64,000 bases of DNA from an uncultured Bacteroidota bacterium (GTDB taxonomy: Bacteria > Bacteroidota > Bacteroidia > Bacteroidales > P3). Position numbers and translations under genes: made by a program. Below, piece after piece: positions 50,801 to 60,932 of this stretch. The first letter of the stretch is position 1; every line of letters begins with the position of its first letter. The stretch spans positions 36,614 through 100,613 of the forward strand of contig CACZWL010000016.1 in the NCBI GenBank assembly GCA_902784865.1, given 5' to 3'. The notes under the pieces were generated by a model. It made no database searches. It had not been told where the DNA came from and saw nothing but the letters and a program-made list of their open reading frames with translations.

Positions 50801-53800
50801 TCGACAACAACAACTGCGCCTTCTTGTACAACCCCGGCACCTCCACCAGCAACACCGTGGGGCACAACGTCTACTATTCGCGCGGCCCAATCTTGAACCG
50901 CATGGATGCTCCCTATGCCAACCTTGAGGCGTGGATGGCCGCCCTGCCTTCCGACAATGCATCGATATCGGTCAACCCCAACTTCCTCAACGGCTCGCTT
51001 GTCGACCTGCGCACCTACAACCGCCTGATCAAGGGCGTCGGCATGCCGCTGGCCAACGTCACCACCGACATGTACGGCACCGCACGCAGCGCCACGGCCT
51101 CCTGCCCCGGTGCCTTCGAGTTCGTCTCGCTCAACTATGACTTCGAGCCCGAGGCGCTGGTATCGCCCCTGCACGAGACCTGCCACATGCCCTCGCCCGT
51201 CGAGCTGGCGGTGCTGATACGCAACAGCGGTATCAACAGCTACACCGGCTCCGGCCTCACGCTGCACTACAAGATCAACGGCGGCACGGAGCACCAGGTG
51301 GCCATCACCCAGAACATCCCCGCCGAGGACACCATCACCATACGCACCGGCGAGATGCTGCAGATGCCCGCCAACGGCATCCTCGACTCGACCTACACCC
51401 TCGACGTATGGGTCACCTTCACCGGCGACGACCCGAACCAGACCAACGACGCCAACAGCTTCACCGTCGTCAGCAAGTACCACCCCGGCACCCCCGGCAA
51501 CGACACCGTGCACCTGGCCTATGCCCACGACACGATACTCGACCCCACCAGGGGCGTGGACATGTGGAGCGTCTACAACCACACCTCGGCACCGCAGCGC
51601 AAGTCGCAGATCTACTGGTATAGCGACACCACCGCAGCCCCCTTCCACGTGGGCCGCACCCTGACCACCGACACCCTGCGCCAAGACACGGTCTTCTACA
51701 TCCAGCAGCGCCGCGAGCAGCCCATCGTGCGCATTACCCAGCTCGAGATAGCGCGCGCCGCCACTACAGTCGGCGTCACCCCCGCCGCCAACCTGCCCTA
51801 CTGGATGAATAACAATAGAAAGGTTGTCCTGCAGCTTACCAACGTGGGCGACGCCACGGTGAACCTCCTTGGCGACACCCTGATTACCCTGTCGCCCCAG
51901 TCCTCCATCAACAACAAGCGCCACGTCTTCGGCGACATCAGCATCGAGCCCGGGGAGTCCCTGATTGTCCAGTACGGCGCCGGCAACAACCAGACCTACC
52001 TCCCCATGACGCTGCTGAGCAACGACATCAGCATCTCTATCAACAACGCCAACAACTCCAACGTGGCCTTCGTGCTGAAGCACAACGGTGTGGTGGAAGA
52101 TGTGGTGGCGCTGAACACAGCCCCGACCGCCACCTATCCCGCCAACCAGGCCGTCAACTGGACTTCCATGAACATACCTTCCCACGTGTGGCAGGGACCC
52201 GGCGTCACCATGGCCTTTAACGCAGGCGCGGGCCTCGTCAGAACCGGTTTCAACGGCGACGCCACCGACTGGCGCGTGGCCACGGCTGCCGAGCCGATGT
52301 TCCTCCACACCATCGACCCCTCGTGGATACGCTACTCCGACAACGGCTGCGACGGCGGCTTCGGCACGATGACGGTGATGATGATCAATCCGCCGGCTGC
52401 CGACCTGGCCATCGACGTGCCGGTGCTCCCCGAGTCGGGCTGCGGCCTCGGCGACGAGAGCGTCACGGTGAAGGTCAACAACTACGGTATCGAGCCCGTC
52501 ACCTCGTTCGTGCTCAACTACTGCGCGGGTGGCGACACAGTGAGCGAGACCGTCACCACCGGCATCCCCGCCAACGGCTCCATCACCCACACCTTCGCCC
52601 AGCAAATAAACCTCCACTTCGCCAAAGACTCCCTCGTGACGGTGAAGGTATGGGCCAACGCCCTTGCCGAAGACCATACTCAGCTGAACGACACCAACTT
52701 AGCCACCGTCACCTCACTCCGCACACCTGATGCCCCCGCCGCCCTCGCCACACGCCAAGTGAACTACTCTGAAAGAGACACAGTTACAGCGCTTGGTTCT
52801 GCCTTGGGACTGACACCAGTATGGTATGATTACAACATGAACCCTGTCGACACAGGATTGACCCACATAACCGAAATACTCTACACGGGAGGCACCATGG
52901 GCATGGCCTACATTGCCGATATCGAGACCGAGCGCCAGGTTGGCACCGGCACCACAAAGTCAGGCAAGAACGCCTACCCGAACCCCTATCAGCCCGCCAA
53001 GAAGTACGCCAAACAGCAGTTCATCTACGTGGCTGCCGACCTGCTGGCTGCCGGCATCGTGCCGGGTCAGCTGACCTCGCTGGCCTTCAACCTCGACTCC
53101 ATCTACGGCACTGCCGACACCATCCGCTTCGACGAGTACAAAATCTCGCTCGGCACCACCACCGACAACACCTTCACCGGCAACGCCACATGGAAGTCTG
53201 CCCCGACGGTGGTCTACGAGAGCAACCCCTTCGTGCTGCGCCGCAGCAGCTCGCGTGGCTGGGTGACGCACCCGTTCAGCCAGCCCTTTGTGTGGGACGG
53301 CGTGTCGAACATCGTGGTGCAGGTGGTCAATTACGTTGCCACCCCCTACGCCACCGGTGTGCAAGTGAACGCTACCTCGAAGTCCAACACGGTCATCAGC
53401 TACAATGCCGACAACGCACCCTCGCCCTCGATTGAAGGGTTTGTCGGCAACGGCAACCGCAACGGCAACCGTCCCAACATCCGCTTCACCAACGTCACCC
53501 ACGACGGCTGCATCGGCCCGATGACACCCTACACGGTGCAGATCGTCAACGCCCCGGCGGTCGACATGGCCATCGCGTGGCCCGACGGCATAGAGAACCT
53601 GACCTACAACTCGTGCGACAGCATATCCTTCAACGTGAAGCTGGCCAACCAAGGCACCGCCGACATGAGCAACCTGAAGATATACTACCAGCTCGACACC
53701 CTGGCCGTCGACAGCACCACCATCGGCACCACCATCCTTTCCGGCCAGACCGCCACGGCTCTGATGCTGAAGGACAAACTCCACCCCGGCCGCCACACGC

Positions 53801-56800
53801 TGAAGGCTTACATAGCCCCCGCCGGCGACGTGGTGACCAGCAACGACTCCATCGAGTACTCCTTCGCCGTGCGCTTCTGCGGCGGCACCTATACAATAGC
53901 CAAAGAGGGGACGCCCGACTACCACACGTTCGGCGAAGCCATCGACACGCTGAACGCAGTCGGCATCGAGGGACCCGTGGTGTTCAACGTCTCCAACGGC
54001 CTCTATGCCGAGCAGGTGTCGCTGGGCGCCATCCCCGGCTCCTCGGTCACCAACACGGTGTCCTTTGTCGGCTCGGGCGACAGTGTGCTGCTGAGCGCCG
54101 CCACAACGTCGGCCGCCAACTACGTCGTCAACATGAACAGCACCTCCAACATCACCTTCGACAACCTGATGATTGAATCGCGCCCCGCGACAGGTAATTA
54201 CGCGCACGCAATCGTGATGCAGGATGGCGACAACATCAACATCACCAACTGCCGCATCAAGGTGAAGGGATCCGTCAACAACGCCACGGCCTCGTGCATA
54301 ACGCTCAACGGCAGCATCTCGAACCTGGCCATGATGAACAACGTGCTCGACAGCGGCTTCTACTCCATCAAGTGCAGCGGCACTACGCTGAACTACAACA
54401 ACATCACCCTGAGCAACAACACATTCAAAAACTTCTGGAAAGGAGGCGTCTACCTGCGTGGTGTCACCAACATACAGGTGAACTCCAACGAAATTACCTC
54501 CGGCGTGACGACGACTGGCCGCGACCTCATCGGCGTCACCTTGGCACAGACCGCCGGCGACCTCAGGATACTGAAAAACAAAATCTACCTGATTGACGAC
54601 AAGAACGGTGGCAAGGTAGGCATCCTGCTGCAGAACATCAACTGCACCAGCACCGCCCCCGGCCTCGTGGCCAACAACATGATCAGCTGCTCGGGAACAG
54701 GCGTAGCCGGTCTCTCCTCCGGCCTGAAGCCCTCCGGCATCTGGATCGACAGTTCGAGCACCAACCTCAACATCTTCTTCAACTCGGTGCGCGTCTACTG
54801 CGGTCCCTACGCCAACGTGCAGTACTCCGAAGCCTCGCAATCGTTCCACTCGGGAACCACGGTGAGCAACATCCAGGTGATGAGCAACATCTTCTCTAAC
54901 TTCAGCAAGGGCTATGCCTACTACGTGGCCGAACTGAACACCATCAGCACCTCGAACTTCAACGCCTACTACTCCGCCAGCACCCGCCCGCTGGCCTGGA
55001 AGCAGACCACGCTGGCCACGCTGGCCGACATGCAGACCGTCAACAACGACGATGCCAACTCGATGTTCACAGAACCCTTCTTCACCTCGGAGCGCGACCT
55101 GCACCTGCAGATTACCGACATGGTGGCCATGGCACAGTACAGCAGCGAAGTGGTCGACGACATCGACGGACGCACGCGCCCCCAGATTCCTGCGCCGACC
55201 ATCGGAGCCCACGAGAAAGACATCACGACCCACGACGTGGCCATCGTGCGCATCGACAAGCCCGTCGTCAACCCCAACCCCGCACACATCGAGTCCGACC
55301 CGCTGTGGGTGAAGGCCACCTTCTACAACAACGGCCGCTCGGCCGAGAGCACCGTCACCTGGTATGCCTACATCGAAGGCCACGAGGCCGAAACACGGAC
55401 AGCGACACGCAGCATCGGACCGATGCAGCCGTCGGAGATGAAGACCGACTCGGTGCTGATGAACACAGTGCTGGGCATCACAGGCGACCAGACGATACGC
55501 GTGGTGGTTGAATGTGCCGACGATGCAGCGCTCGACGACAACGAGCTGACCGTACCGCTCTACCTGGCACCCGCCTTCAACCTTGCCGCCACCAAGATGG
55601 CCACTAACCGCTCGGGCTGCGAACTGACCGACGCCGTGGTGAAAATCACCATCAAGAACGACGGTGCCAAGACCATGCCCGCCGGTTCCACCATCAAGAT
55701 CGGCTACCGCGCCGAAGTGTCGTCGCCGGCCAACGTGGTAGTCCCCACCCTGCCCATCGAGCACGAGGAAACGATAACCCTCGCCGCCGACTTGCTGGCA
55801 ACCCGCACCACCGTCATCGACTTCACCCAGACCGCCAACCTCTACCCGACCGATACCGCTATCGACATCAAGGTGCGCATCACAGGCTGGTGCAAATATG
55901 AATACGACATCTCGCCTGAAAACGACACCACCTCCGGCAGCCAGAACGCCACGGTGGACGCCTACTACACCCCGGCACCTCCCGTGGGCTACGACACCAC
56001 CCTAGCCTACGGCACCTGGGGCGCCGTGAGGGCCAGCCAGGTCAACCAGCGCCCGATACGCTGGTACAGAGACTCCACCGGCGCCTCCTTCTACCACCCC
56101 AGCACCTACACCTCGACCAACCCCTCCGCCACCTACTCGACCCTCTGGAAGAACACGCCGCAATACTTCTCCGACTCGACCTACTACCTGAACTGCCTCA
56201 GCGCGAAAAACTGCCCGAGCCACTTCTCGGCCGTGACCGTCCACGTCGCGCCCCGCGTGCCCAACGACATAGCCATCGAGGCCATTCTTTCGCCGCTCGG
56301 CAGCAGGGTCTACATGGAGAACGACACGGCCCGCGTGCGCATTGTCAACTACGGCACCTCCACCCAGACCAACGTGCCCATCACCTTCCAGGTGATGCGC
56401 GGCACCAACGTCATCCAGACCGAGACCGAGATTTGCCCGACGCCCATAGCGCCGATGCAGACACTGGTCTACACCTTCAACACCCTGGTCAACATACCCA
56501 CCCCGACCACTGCGCAGAACTACACCATGACTGCTTGGACCGGCCTGGCCACCGACCAGGTGCGCCGCAACGACACCATCCGCACCAGCCACACCTTCCG
56601 CTCGCTGGCCGAGTACGCTGCGCCGACCAAACCCTCGCATCCCTCATTCGACATCACGCGCGTATCCTTTAATGAGATAGACTTCGAGATTCCCGCCCTC
56701 GGCCGCGGCATGAACAACCTGGCACTGTATGCCAACCCCGACTACCCCGTGACGCACGTGCAGCGCGGCATGACCGACTCGCTCATCGTACAGGTGACGT

Positions 56801-59601
56801 CCCTCAACGCCACCGACCTGGCCAACCGCTGCAAGATCTGGGTGATGATTGACTTCGACCGCAGCGGCACCTTCTCCAACGACGAGATACTGGTCAACGG
56901 CGATGTGTTCTACGACAACGAGATCTTCCGCTCGCTGCTGACGATAGCGCCGTCGGCCTCCTACGGCTACATGCGCATGCGTGTGGTAGTGGGTTCCAAC
57001 GACGACTTCGCCTTGGCCACCACCGTGCCTACGGGCGGCGTGCCTGCCGACAAGAACGGCCACAACATCGACTTCATGCTCTTTGTCGACGCACAGCCTG
57101 CCGCCACCGACCTGGCCATCACGCAGATTGTGGCGCCGCGCAGCTACCTGGTGCGCGACAGCCTGGCCCGCGTGGTGAGCTTCCGCATTGCCAACAAGGG
57201 CACCACCAACCTGGCCAACCCGACCATCAACTACAGCTTTGCCGGCGAGGACGGCGACAACACCGGCACGGTGACCTTCCCCGGCGTGCTGCAGCCCGGC
57301 ACCAGCGGCATCGTGAGCCTGCCGGCCCACACCTTCTCGCTGGGCACCACCAACCTCACCCTGTGGCACAGCACCAACGGCGACAACAACCACAGCAACG
57401 ACACGCTGAAATACGAGTACCACCGCTTCCATATCATCACCCTCTCGATGTTCGACGACTTCGACAGCGAGACGATGTGGTATGCCCCCGCGGGCTACAA
57501 CGAGTACTCGCGCAACTACTGGGAACTCGGCGCCCCTGCCGGAGCCCAGATATCGGCAGCCTACTCCGCCCCGAAGGCCTGGGTCACCGACCTCGACAGC
57601 GAGATCCGCTCCGGCACCCGCGGCAACGTGAGCTACCTCTACAGCCCCATCATCAACACGGCGCAGATACGTGCCGACACGCTGCGCTTCTACCTGCGCA
57701 AGCGCCTCAACAACGGTAGCACGATGCACCTGGAGTTCTACAACTTCGAGAACAAGTGGCAGAAAGCCATCGACACCTCGAGCCGCGAGGTGTGGTACAA
57801 CAACACGCTCGACCAGGTGTTTGAGGGCAACAACAACGCCTACACGCAGGTGTGGGTGCCCACGTCGCAGTTCAGCGGCGACTTCAACGAGATGCTGCAG
57901 CTGCGCTTTGTCTACACCGCCCCCATCGTGACTAATGCCAACACCAACTTCGGCGAAGGTTGCGCCATCGACGACTTCGAGCTCAGCCGCGCCCGCCGCC
58001 GCCTCGACGCCGGTGTGGTAGCCATCGTGGAACCCACATCGCCGCAGTACGGCGAGACCGTCTATCCCGAGGTGCTGGTGCAGAACTTCGGTTCCGACAC
58101 CATCCTGAGCATCCGCCTGGGCTACACGCACTACGGCGCCAGCCTGGCCAAGGAGTCGGTCTTCGAGTGCTTCATCGAACCCGACTCGGTAGCGCGCTTC
58201 CGCTTCGACCAGCCCTTCGTGGTGTCGAGCGATTTCCCGCAGAACTTCTCCATCGTGGCCTTCTCCAAACTGTCGACCGACATCTTCAAGGAGAACGACA
58301 CCTGCCAGAAGGTCTTCACGCTGCGTCCGCTCGACAACGACATCAGCGCCGAGGAGTTTGTCTACCCGCTTGAGCGCGTCATCGCCGGCGACACCGCAGT
58401 CATCGTCACCATGCGCATACGCAACTTCGGCACCGCCCCCATCAGCCACGCCACGGCGAGCTACCTTGTCAACGGCCAAGGCCGCGTGGACGAGGATATC
58501 GACTTCACCGAGCTGCTGGGTCGCCCGCTGGCCTCGATGGAGTACTTCAACTACACCTTCCGCCAGAAGATATGGGCCTCGATGGGCCTGATGAAGCTGA
58601 CGGGCATCATCAAGTGCGAAGGCAACAGCTACATCTACAACGACACCATCACCAAGCGCGTGGAGGGAATCTCTTCCATCATGGACCTCGCGGCGGGTGC
58701 CGTGGTGCTCGACGCCACGGGCAACGGCGTGAAGGTGCAGCTGGTGATTGACAACGTGGGAGCCCTCGGAGCCAACAACTTCGAAGTGGGCTACTTCATC
58801 GACAACAACCCCGCCACCACGCACACCGAGACCTACAGCCACGAGCGCCCGCTGCCTGCGCTGACCCGCGGCTACCACCTGTTCGGCACCACCCTGCCCT
58901 CGCGCCCCTCGGGCTACCAGAACGTGACGGGCTTCGTCCGCATCGTCAACGACAACGACCCGAGCAACGACAGCACCAAGGTGCAGCAGATGCAGCTGGT
59001 GAACCTCCGCGCCATCAAGCTCGTCATCGAGGAGAACGCGCAGCCCGAGTGCAACGTCTACCTCCAGGTGACCAACGACGGCAACATGGTGCACCACAGC
59101 GCCAGCATACAGCTCAACGCCACGGTCAACGGCGCCAGCCTGAGCGGCTCGTCGAACCGCACGGTGGCCCCAGGCGAGATCCTCAACCTGAAACTTGACG
59201 GCACCCTGGCCAAAGACCGCCTGCAGGACTACAGCGGATCGGGCTCGCTGTCCAGCAGCCGCGACACCGACCCGAGCAACAACCAGACCTCGCTCATCGA
59301 GGTCCAGAGCCGCGTCGAGGGCATGCCCTCCGTCGACGGCGGCAACGGCCTGGTGCTCGACCAGAACTACCCCAACCCCTTCAGCCAGCAGACCACCGTA
59401 ACCTTCACCCTGCCCAACGCCGCCACGGTGCGCTTCTTCGTGGTCGACGCCATGGGCCACCTCGTCAACAGCTTCGAACGCCACTACGAGGCAGGCGAAC
59501 AGTCGCTGGTGCTCGACATGTCGAGCTACGGGTCGGGCGTCTACTTCTACGGCATCGAAGTCGACGGCGAGCGCCGTATGCGTAAGATGATCATGCGCTG
59601 A
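47857..59601 (+). CDS. Giant T9SS-exported surface protein (CARDB and beta-helix domains, type A sorting domain)
   Basis: This 3914-residue protein has a signal peptide (cleavage near 'VSHAQ', residue 22). Visible regions: a MAM/jelly-roll-like start; CARDB/Ig-like repeats ('LTVKLKNYGVYNINAVRISYSID', about 540-625) recurring many times; a right-handed beta-helix at about 655-1090; a lamin-tail-like section about 1295-1490; a second beta-helix about 2010-2370; a GEVED-like section about 2930-3080 ('IDFDRSGTFSNDEI'); and a further jelly-roll about 3200-3380. The last 80 residues are a T9SS type A sorting domain ('LDQNYPNPFSQQTTVTFTL' to 'MRKMIMR'). It is probably a surface adhesin or polymer-binding protein. 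Its stop overlaps the tilS start by one base. Confidence 0.92.
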   Translation: MKLRKLIPSVIFLFGAMVSHAQINEAYYQGFEAGESAGYNLSASTAGETTTDVYRSGSQSFKLMQSSASNVYLMLDTLDFTGDPTLQYIALRFDHICNARHNSAADNGVAMVQYRLASQTDNDWVTLTGVNYNGDESFSTQFPFIGGFNLESYNEWALGVTDNTAWKSERFDINNALGASVPTAQRKLLIRFFLKRKTHNQAAGNWWFDNIKVSASSSLMVRPKLTMLDYPDGGNHPSSRGAHIVFEANTTLLEGISTDSTYITYRIADRPGTHRSYMTLVPGTTNRYEGYIPFEGYDTLMHFYCTARDATSNANAVTFPAAENAWVSYRCVRGTETAANPTLPQFNTNTGTTELPFPRQGAHRSEWIFDSALLANAGYGPGTITGFTYTIGANLNSTYSKTRYQIRMMNAPTNYSVDTVTTHTIPFITYDSYMKTVYDGPLSIPPANSGTRNTLQLQDSFHYAGKDIVMQVITSGSDNSSGINVRTIPVTGPKATIYYTLDGAGENPFVNNFYYAYLALNRRPAFVFTQHANLPLLHDLGISELVDPSYTTAMVQRPGSLTVKLKNYGVYNINAVRISYSIDDNINGYYDWQGDLAADQEETVVIANNNINLPAGYHTLRVWVEDTLTASNAQYRDHEPLNDTAFSQFIVCEGPLSGVRHIGGPTPDYNDIEEFLFSLSRCGVDDSLVVKLAPGYYPSFTMPTVNGLSAANYIVFEPLTDNVTLYSDNTMSAAAIANLEQVHHVRFRKINFVRRSGALTDMVTLGFTSINCRFENCTFTDSLANPAAALRISSLINTGYTDSLVIDRCTFTGGRIGIDIKGQAADILSRGNSVTRCTFYDQYENAISVQNQTGIVIDSNDIYDVLLSSSYALMIFECRGNTVITRNKVYTSHSAGGIGVSNTVGTQNNHILVANNMVVCNDDGIAASMRPPFNIIQATWTDVVYNTIKMTAPNRTNAAAATFGGGNNLENCRFVNNIMVTLDNNNCAFLYNPGTSTSNTVGHNVYYSRGPILNRMDAPYANLEAWMAALPSDNASISVNPNFLNGSLVDLRTYNRLIKGVGMPLANVTTDMYGTARSATASCPGAFEFVSLNYDFEPEALVSPLHETCHMPSPVELAVLIRNSGINSYTGSGLTLHYKINGGTEHQVAITQNIPAEDTITIRTGEMLQMPANGILDSTYTLDVWVTFTGDDPNQTNDANSFTVVSKYHPGTPGNDTVHLAYAHDTILDPTRGVDMWSVYNHTSAPQRKSQIYWYSDTTAAPFHVGRTLTTDTLRQDTVFYIQQRREQPIVRITQLEIARAATTVGVTPAANLPYWMNNNRKVVLQLTNVGDATVNLLGDTLITLSPQSSINNKRHVFGDISIEPGESLIVQYGAGNNQTYLPMTLLSNDISISINNANNSNVAFVLKHNGVVEDVVALNTAPTATYPANQAVNWTSMNIPSHVWQGPGVTMAFNAGAGLVRTGFNGDATDWRVATAAEPMFLHTIDPSWIRYSDNGCDGGFGTMTVMMINPPAADLAIDVPVLPESGCGLGDESVTVKVNNYGIEPVTSFVLNYCAGGDTVSETVTTGIPANGSITHTFAQQINLHFAKDSLVTVKVWANALAEDHTQLNDTNLATVTSLRTPDAPAALATRQVNYSERDTVTALGSALGLTPVWYDYNMNPVDTGLTHITEILYTGGTMGMAYIADIETERQVGTGTTKSGKNAYPNPYQPAKKYAKQQFIYVAADLLAAGIVPGQLTSLAFNLDSIYGTADTIRFDEYKISLGTTTDNTFTGNATWKSAPTVVYESNPFVLRRSSSRGWVTHPFSQPFVWDGVSNIVVQVVNYVATPYATGVQVNATSKSNTVISYNADNAPSPSIEGFVGNGNRNGNRPNIRFTNVTHDGCIGPMTPYTVQIVNAPAVDMAIAWPDGIENLTYNSCDSISFNVKLANQGTADMSNLKIYYQLDTLAVDSTTIGTTILSGQTATALMLKDKLHPGRHTLKAYIAPAGDVVTSNDSIEYSFAVRFCGGTYTIAKEGTPDYHTFGEAIDTLNAVGIEGPVVFNVSNGLYAEQVSLGAIPGSSVTNTVSFVGSGDSVLLSAATTSAANYVVNMNSTSNITFDNLMIESRPATGNYAHAIVMQDGDNINITNCRIKVKGSVNNATASCITLNGSISNLAMMNNVLDSGFYSIKCSGTTLNYNNITLSNNTFKNFWKGGVYLRGVTNIQVNSNEITSGVTTTGRDLIGVTLAQTAGDLRILKNKIYLIDDKNGGKVGILLQNINCTSTAPGLVANNMISCSGTGVAGLSSGLKPSGIWIDSSSTNLNIFFNSVRVYCGPYANVQYSEASQSFHSGTTVSNIQVMSNIFSNFSKGYAYYVAELNTISTSNFNAYYSASTRPLAWKQTTLATLADMQTVNNDDANSMFTEPFFTSERDLHLQITDMVAMAQYSSEVVDDIDGRTRPQIPAPTIGAHEKDITTHDVAIVRIDKPVVNPNPAHIESDPLWVKATFYNNGRSAESTVTWYAYIEGHEAETRTATRSIGPMQPSEMKTDSVLMNTVLGITGDQTIRVVVECADDAALDDNELTVPLYLAPAFNLAATKMATNRSGCELTDAVVKITIKNDGAKTMPAGSTIKIGYRAEVSSPANVVVPTLPIEHEETITLAADLLATRTTVIDFTQTANLYPTDTAIDIKVRITGWCKYEYDISPENDTTSGSQNATVDAYYTPAPPVGYDTTLAYGTWGAVRASQVNQRPIRWYRDSTGASFYHPSTYTSTNPSATYSTLWKNTPQYFSDSTYYLNCLSAKNCPSHFSAVTVHVAPRVPNDIAIEAILSPLGSRVYMENDTARVRIVNYGTSTQTNVPITFQVMRGTNVIQTETEICPTPIAPMQTLVYTFNTLVNIPTPTTAQNYTMTAWTGLATDQVRRNDTIRTSHTFRSLAEYAAPTKPSHPSFDITRVSFNEIDFEIPALGRGMNNLALYANPDYPVTHVQRGMTDSLIVQVTSLNATDLANRCKIWVMIDFDRSGTFSNDEILVNGDVFYDNEIFRSLLTIAPSASYGYMRMRVVVGSNDDFALATTVPTGGVPADKNGHNIDFMLFVDAQPAATDLAITQIVAPRSYLVRDSLARVVSFRIANKGTTNLANPTINYSFAGEDGDNTGTVTFPGVLQPGTSGIVSLPAHTFSLGTTNLTLWHSTNGDNNHSNDTLKYEYHRFHIITLSMFDDFDSETMWYAPAGYNEYSRNYWELGAPAGAQISAAYSAPKAWVTDLDSEIRSGTRGNVSYLYSPIINTAQIRADTLRFYLRKRLNNGSTMHLEFYNFENKWQKAIDTSSREVWYNNTLDQVFEGNNNAYTQVWVPTSQFSGDFNEMLQLRFVYTAPIVTNANTNFGEGCAIDDFELSRARRRLDAGVVAIVEPTSPQYGETVYPEVLVQNFGSDTILSIRLGYTHYGASLAKESVFECFIEPDSVARFRFDQPFVVSSDFPQNFSIVAFSKLSTDIFKENDTCQKVFTLRPLDNDISAEEFVYPLERVIAGDTAVIVTMRIRNFGTAPISHATASYLVNGQGRVDEDIDFTELLGRPLASMEYFNYTFRQKIWASMGLMKLTGIIKCEGNSYIYNDTITKRVEGISSIMDLAAGAVVLDATGNGVKVQLVIDNVGALGANNFEVGYFIDNNPATTHTETYSHERPLPALTRGYHLFGTTLPSRPSGYQNVTGFVRIVNDNDPSNDSTKVQQMQLVNLRAIKLVIEENAQPECNVYLQVTNDGNMVHHSASIQLNATVNGASLSGSSNRTVAPGEILNLKLDGTLAKDRLQDYSGSGSLSSSRDTDPSNNQTSLIEVQSRVEGMPSVDGGNGLVLDQNYPNPFSQQTTVTFTLPNAATVRFFVVDAMGHLVNSFERHYEAGEQSLVLDMSSYGSGVYFYGIEVDGERRMRKMIMR

Positions 59602-60932
59602 TGCTGACCCTTTTTACAGAATACAACGAGAGCCAGCACCTCCTGCCCCCGGGGCAGGAGGTGCTGCTTGCTGTCAGCGGCGGCCGCGACTCGGCCACGC
59701 TGGCGCACCTCTGCCATGCCGCCGGCATACCCTTCGCCGTGGCGCACTGCAACTTCAACCTGCGCCCCGGCGAGTGCGACCGCGACGAGGCCTTCGTCGC
59801 CGACCTGGCTGGGCGCTACGGTGCACCGCTGCACGTGGAGCGCTACGACACCCTGGCCTACGCACGGCAGCACGGGCAGGGCGTCGAAGAGGCCGCCCGC
59901 GAGCTGCGCTACGCCTTCTTCGCACGCCTCTGCCACCGCCACGGCTACCCCTGCGTGGCCACCGCTCACCATCGCGACGACTCCATCGAGACCTTCTTCC
60001 TCAACCTCTTCCGCGGCACGGGGCTGCACGGGCTGCACGGCATCAGGCCTGCGGCCGAACTGCCGACGGCCGACGGCACCCTGCGCGTGGTGCGCCCGCT
60101 GCTGTGCTTCGCAAGGGCCGACATCGACGCCTACGTCGAGCGCGAGGGACTGGCCTACGTCGACGACCACACCAACAGCCAGCTCGGCGCACGCCGCAAC
60201 CGCATCAGGCTGCAACTCATGCCGCTGCTGCGCGAGCTGTACCCCGGCGTCGACGCCACCATGGAGCACAACATGCGTCGGCTCGCCGAGGCCGAGGCCG
60301 TCTACAGCCGCCACGTCGACGCCCTGCGGCGCCAGCTGCTGCAGCCCTACGCCTCGGCGCTGCCGACACCCCACCCCCCCCTGACGGGGATACGCACCGA
60401 CAGCCTCCTGGCCCTGGAGCCGCGGCGCACGCTGCTCTATGAGCTGCTGCGCGGCTACGGCGTGGGAGCCGCCACGGTCGACGACCTGCTGGCGGCGCTG
60501 CCCACGGCGGGCGGCCAGCTCTTCCACACCGCCACCCACAGCCTCACGCTGCACCGCGGGTGGCTGCTGGCGGCGCCGCTTGGCGCGGCGCCGCAGCCCA
60601 CCATAGGCACGGCCGAGGTGCCGCGGCCCGAGCGGTGGGACCGCTCGGGCCGGACCCTCTACGTCGACGCCGATCGCGTGGTGCCGCCCCTGACGCTACG
60701 CCCCTGGCGGGCCGGCGACCGCTTCCACCCCTTCGGCATGCGGCAGAGCCGCCTGGTCAGCGACTTCCTGACCGACCTGCACCTGAGCCGCCTGGAGAAA
60801 GCGTGGGTCTGGCTCCTCGAAGACGGCGCCGGCCGCATCGTGTGGGTCGTGGGCCTGCGGGCCGACGACCGCTTCCGCGTCAGCGGCCAGACCGAGCGCA
60901 TACTGCGCATCGACCTCGCCGAGGGTGCCTAG
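59601..60932 (+). CDS. tilS: tRNA(Ile)-lysidine synthase
   Basis: This 443-residue protein has the PP-loop ATP-pyrophosphatase motif 'AVSGGRDS' (residues 24-31), 'AHCNFNLRPGECDRDE' and 'TAHHRDDSIETFFLNLFRGTG'. Its C-terminal TilS domain contains 'RPWRAGDRFHPFGM' and 'VSDFLTDLHLS'. It converts C34 to lysidine in tRNA-Ile, which is essential for reading AUA. The start ATG shares its A with the giant gene's TGA. The last 237 bases are antisense to the DUF6266 frame. Confidence 0.96.
   Translation: MLTLFTEYNESQHLLPPGQEVLLAVSGGRDSATLAHLCHAAGIPFAVAHCNFNLRPGECDRDEAFVADLAGRYGAPLHVERYDTLAYARQHGQGVEEAARELRYAFFARLCHRHGYPCVATAHHRDDSIETFFLNLFRGTGLHGLHGIRPAAELPTADGTLRVVRPLLCFARADIDAYVEREGLAYVDDHTNSQLGARRNRIRLQLMPLLRELYPGVDATMEHNMRRLAEAEAVYSRHVDALRRQLLQPYASALPTPHPPLTGIRTDSLLALEPRRTLLYELLRGYGVGAATVDDLLAALPTAGGQLFHTATHSLTLHRGWLLAAPLGAAPQPTIGTAEVPRPERWDRSGRTLYVDADRVVPPLTLRPWRAGDRFHPFGMRQSRLVSDFLTDLHLSRLEKAWVWLLEDGAGRIVWVVGLRADDRFRVSGQTERILRIDLAEGA

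Noticed and set aside
50236-59484. Very long minus-strand open frames (813, 934 and 946 codons) opposite the giant surface-protein gene
   Set aside because: They are Val/Gly/His/Ala-rich, lack domains and mirror the strong third-position bias of the plus-strand gene; they are shadow frames.
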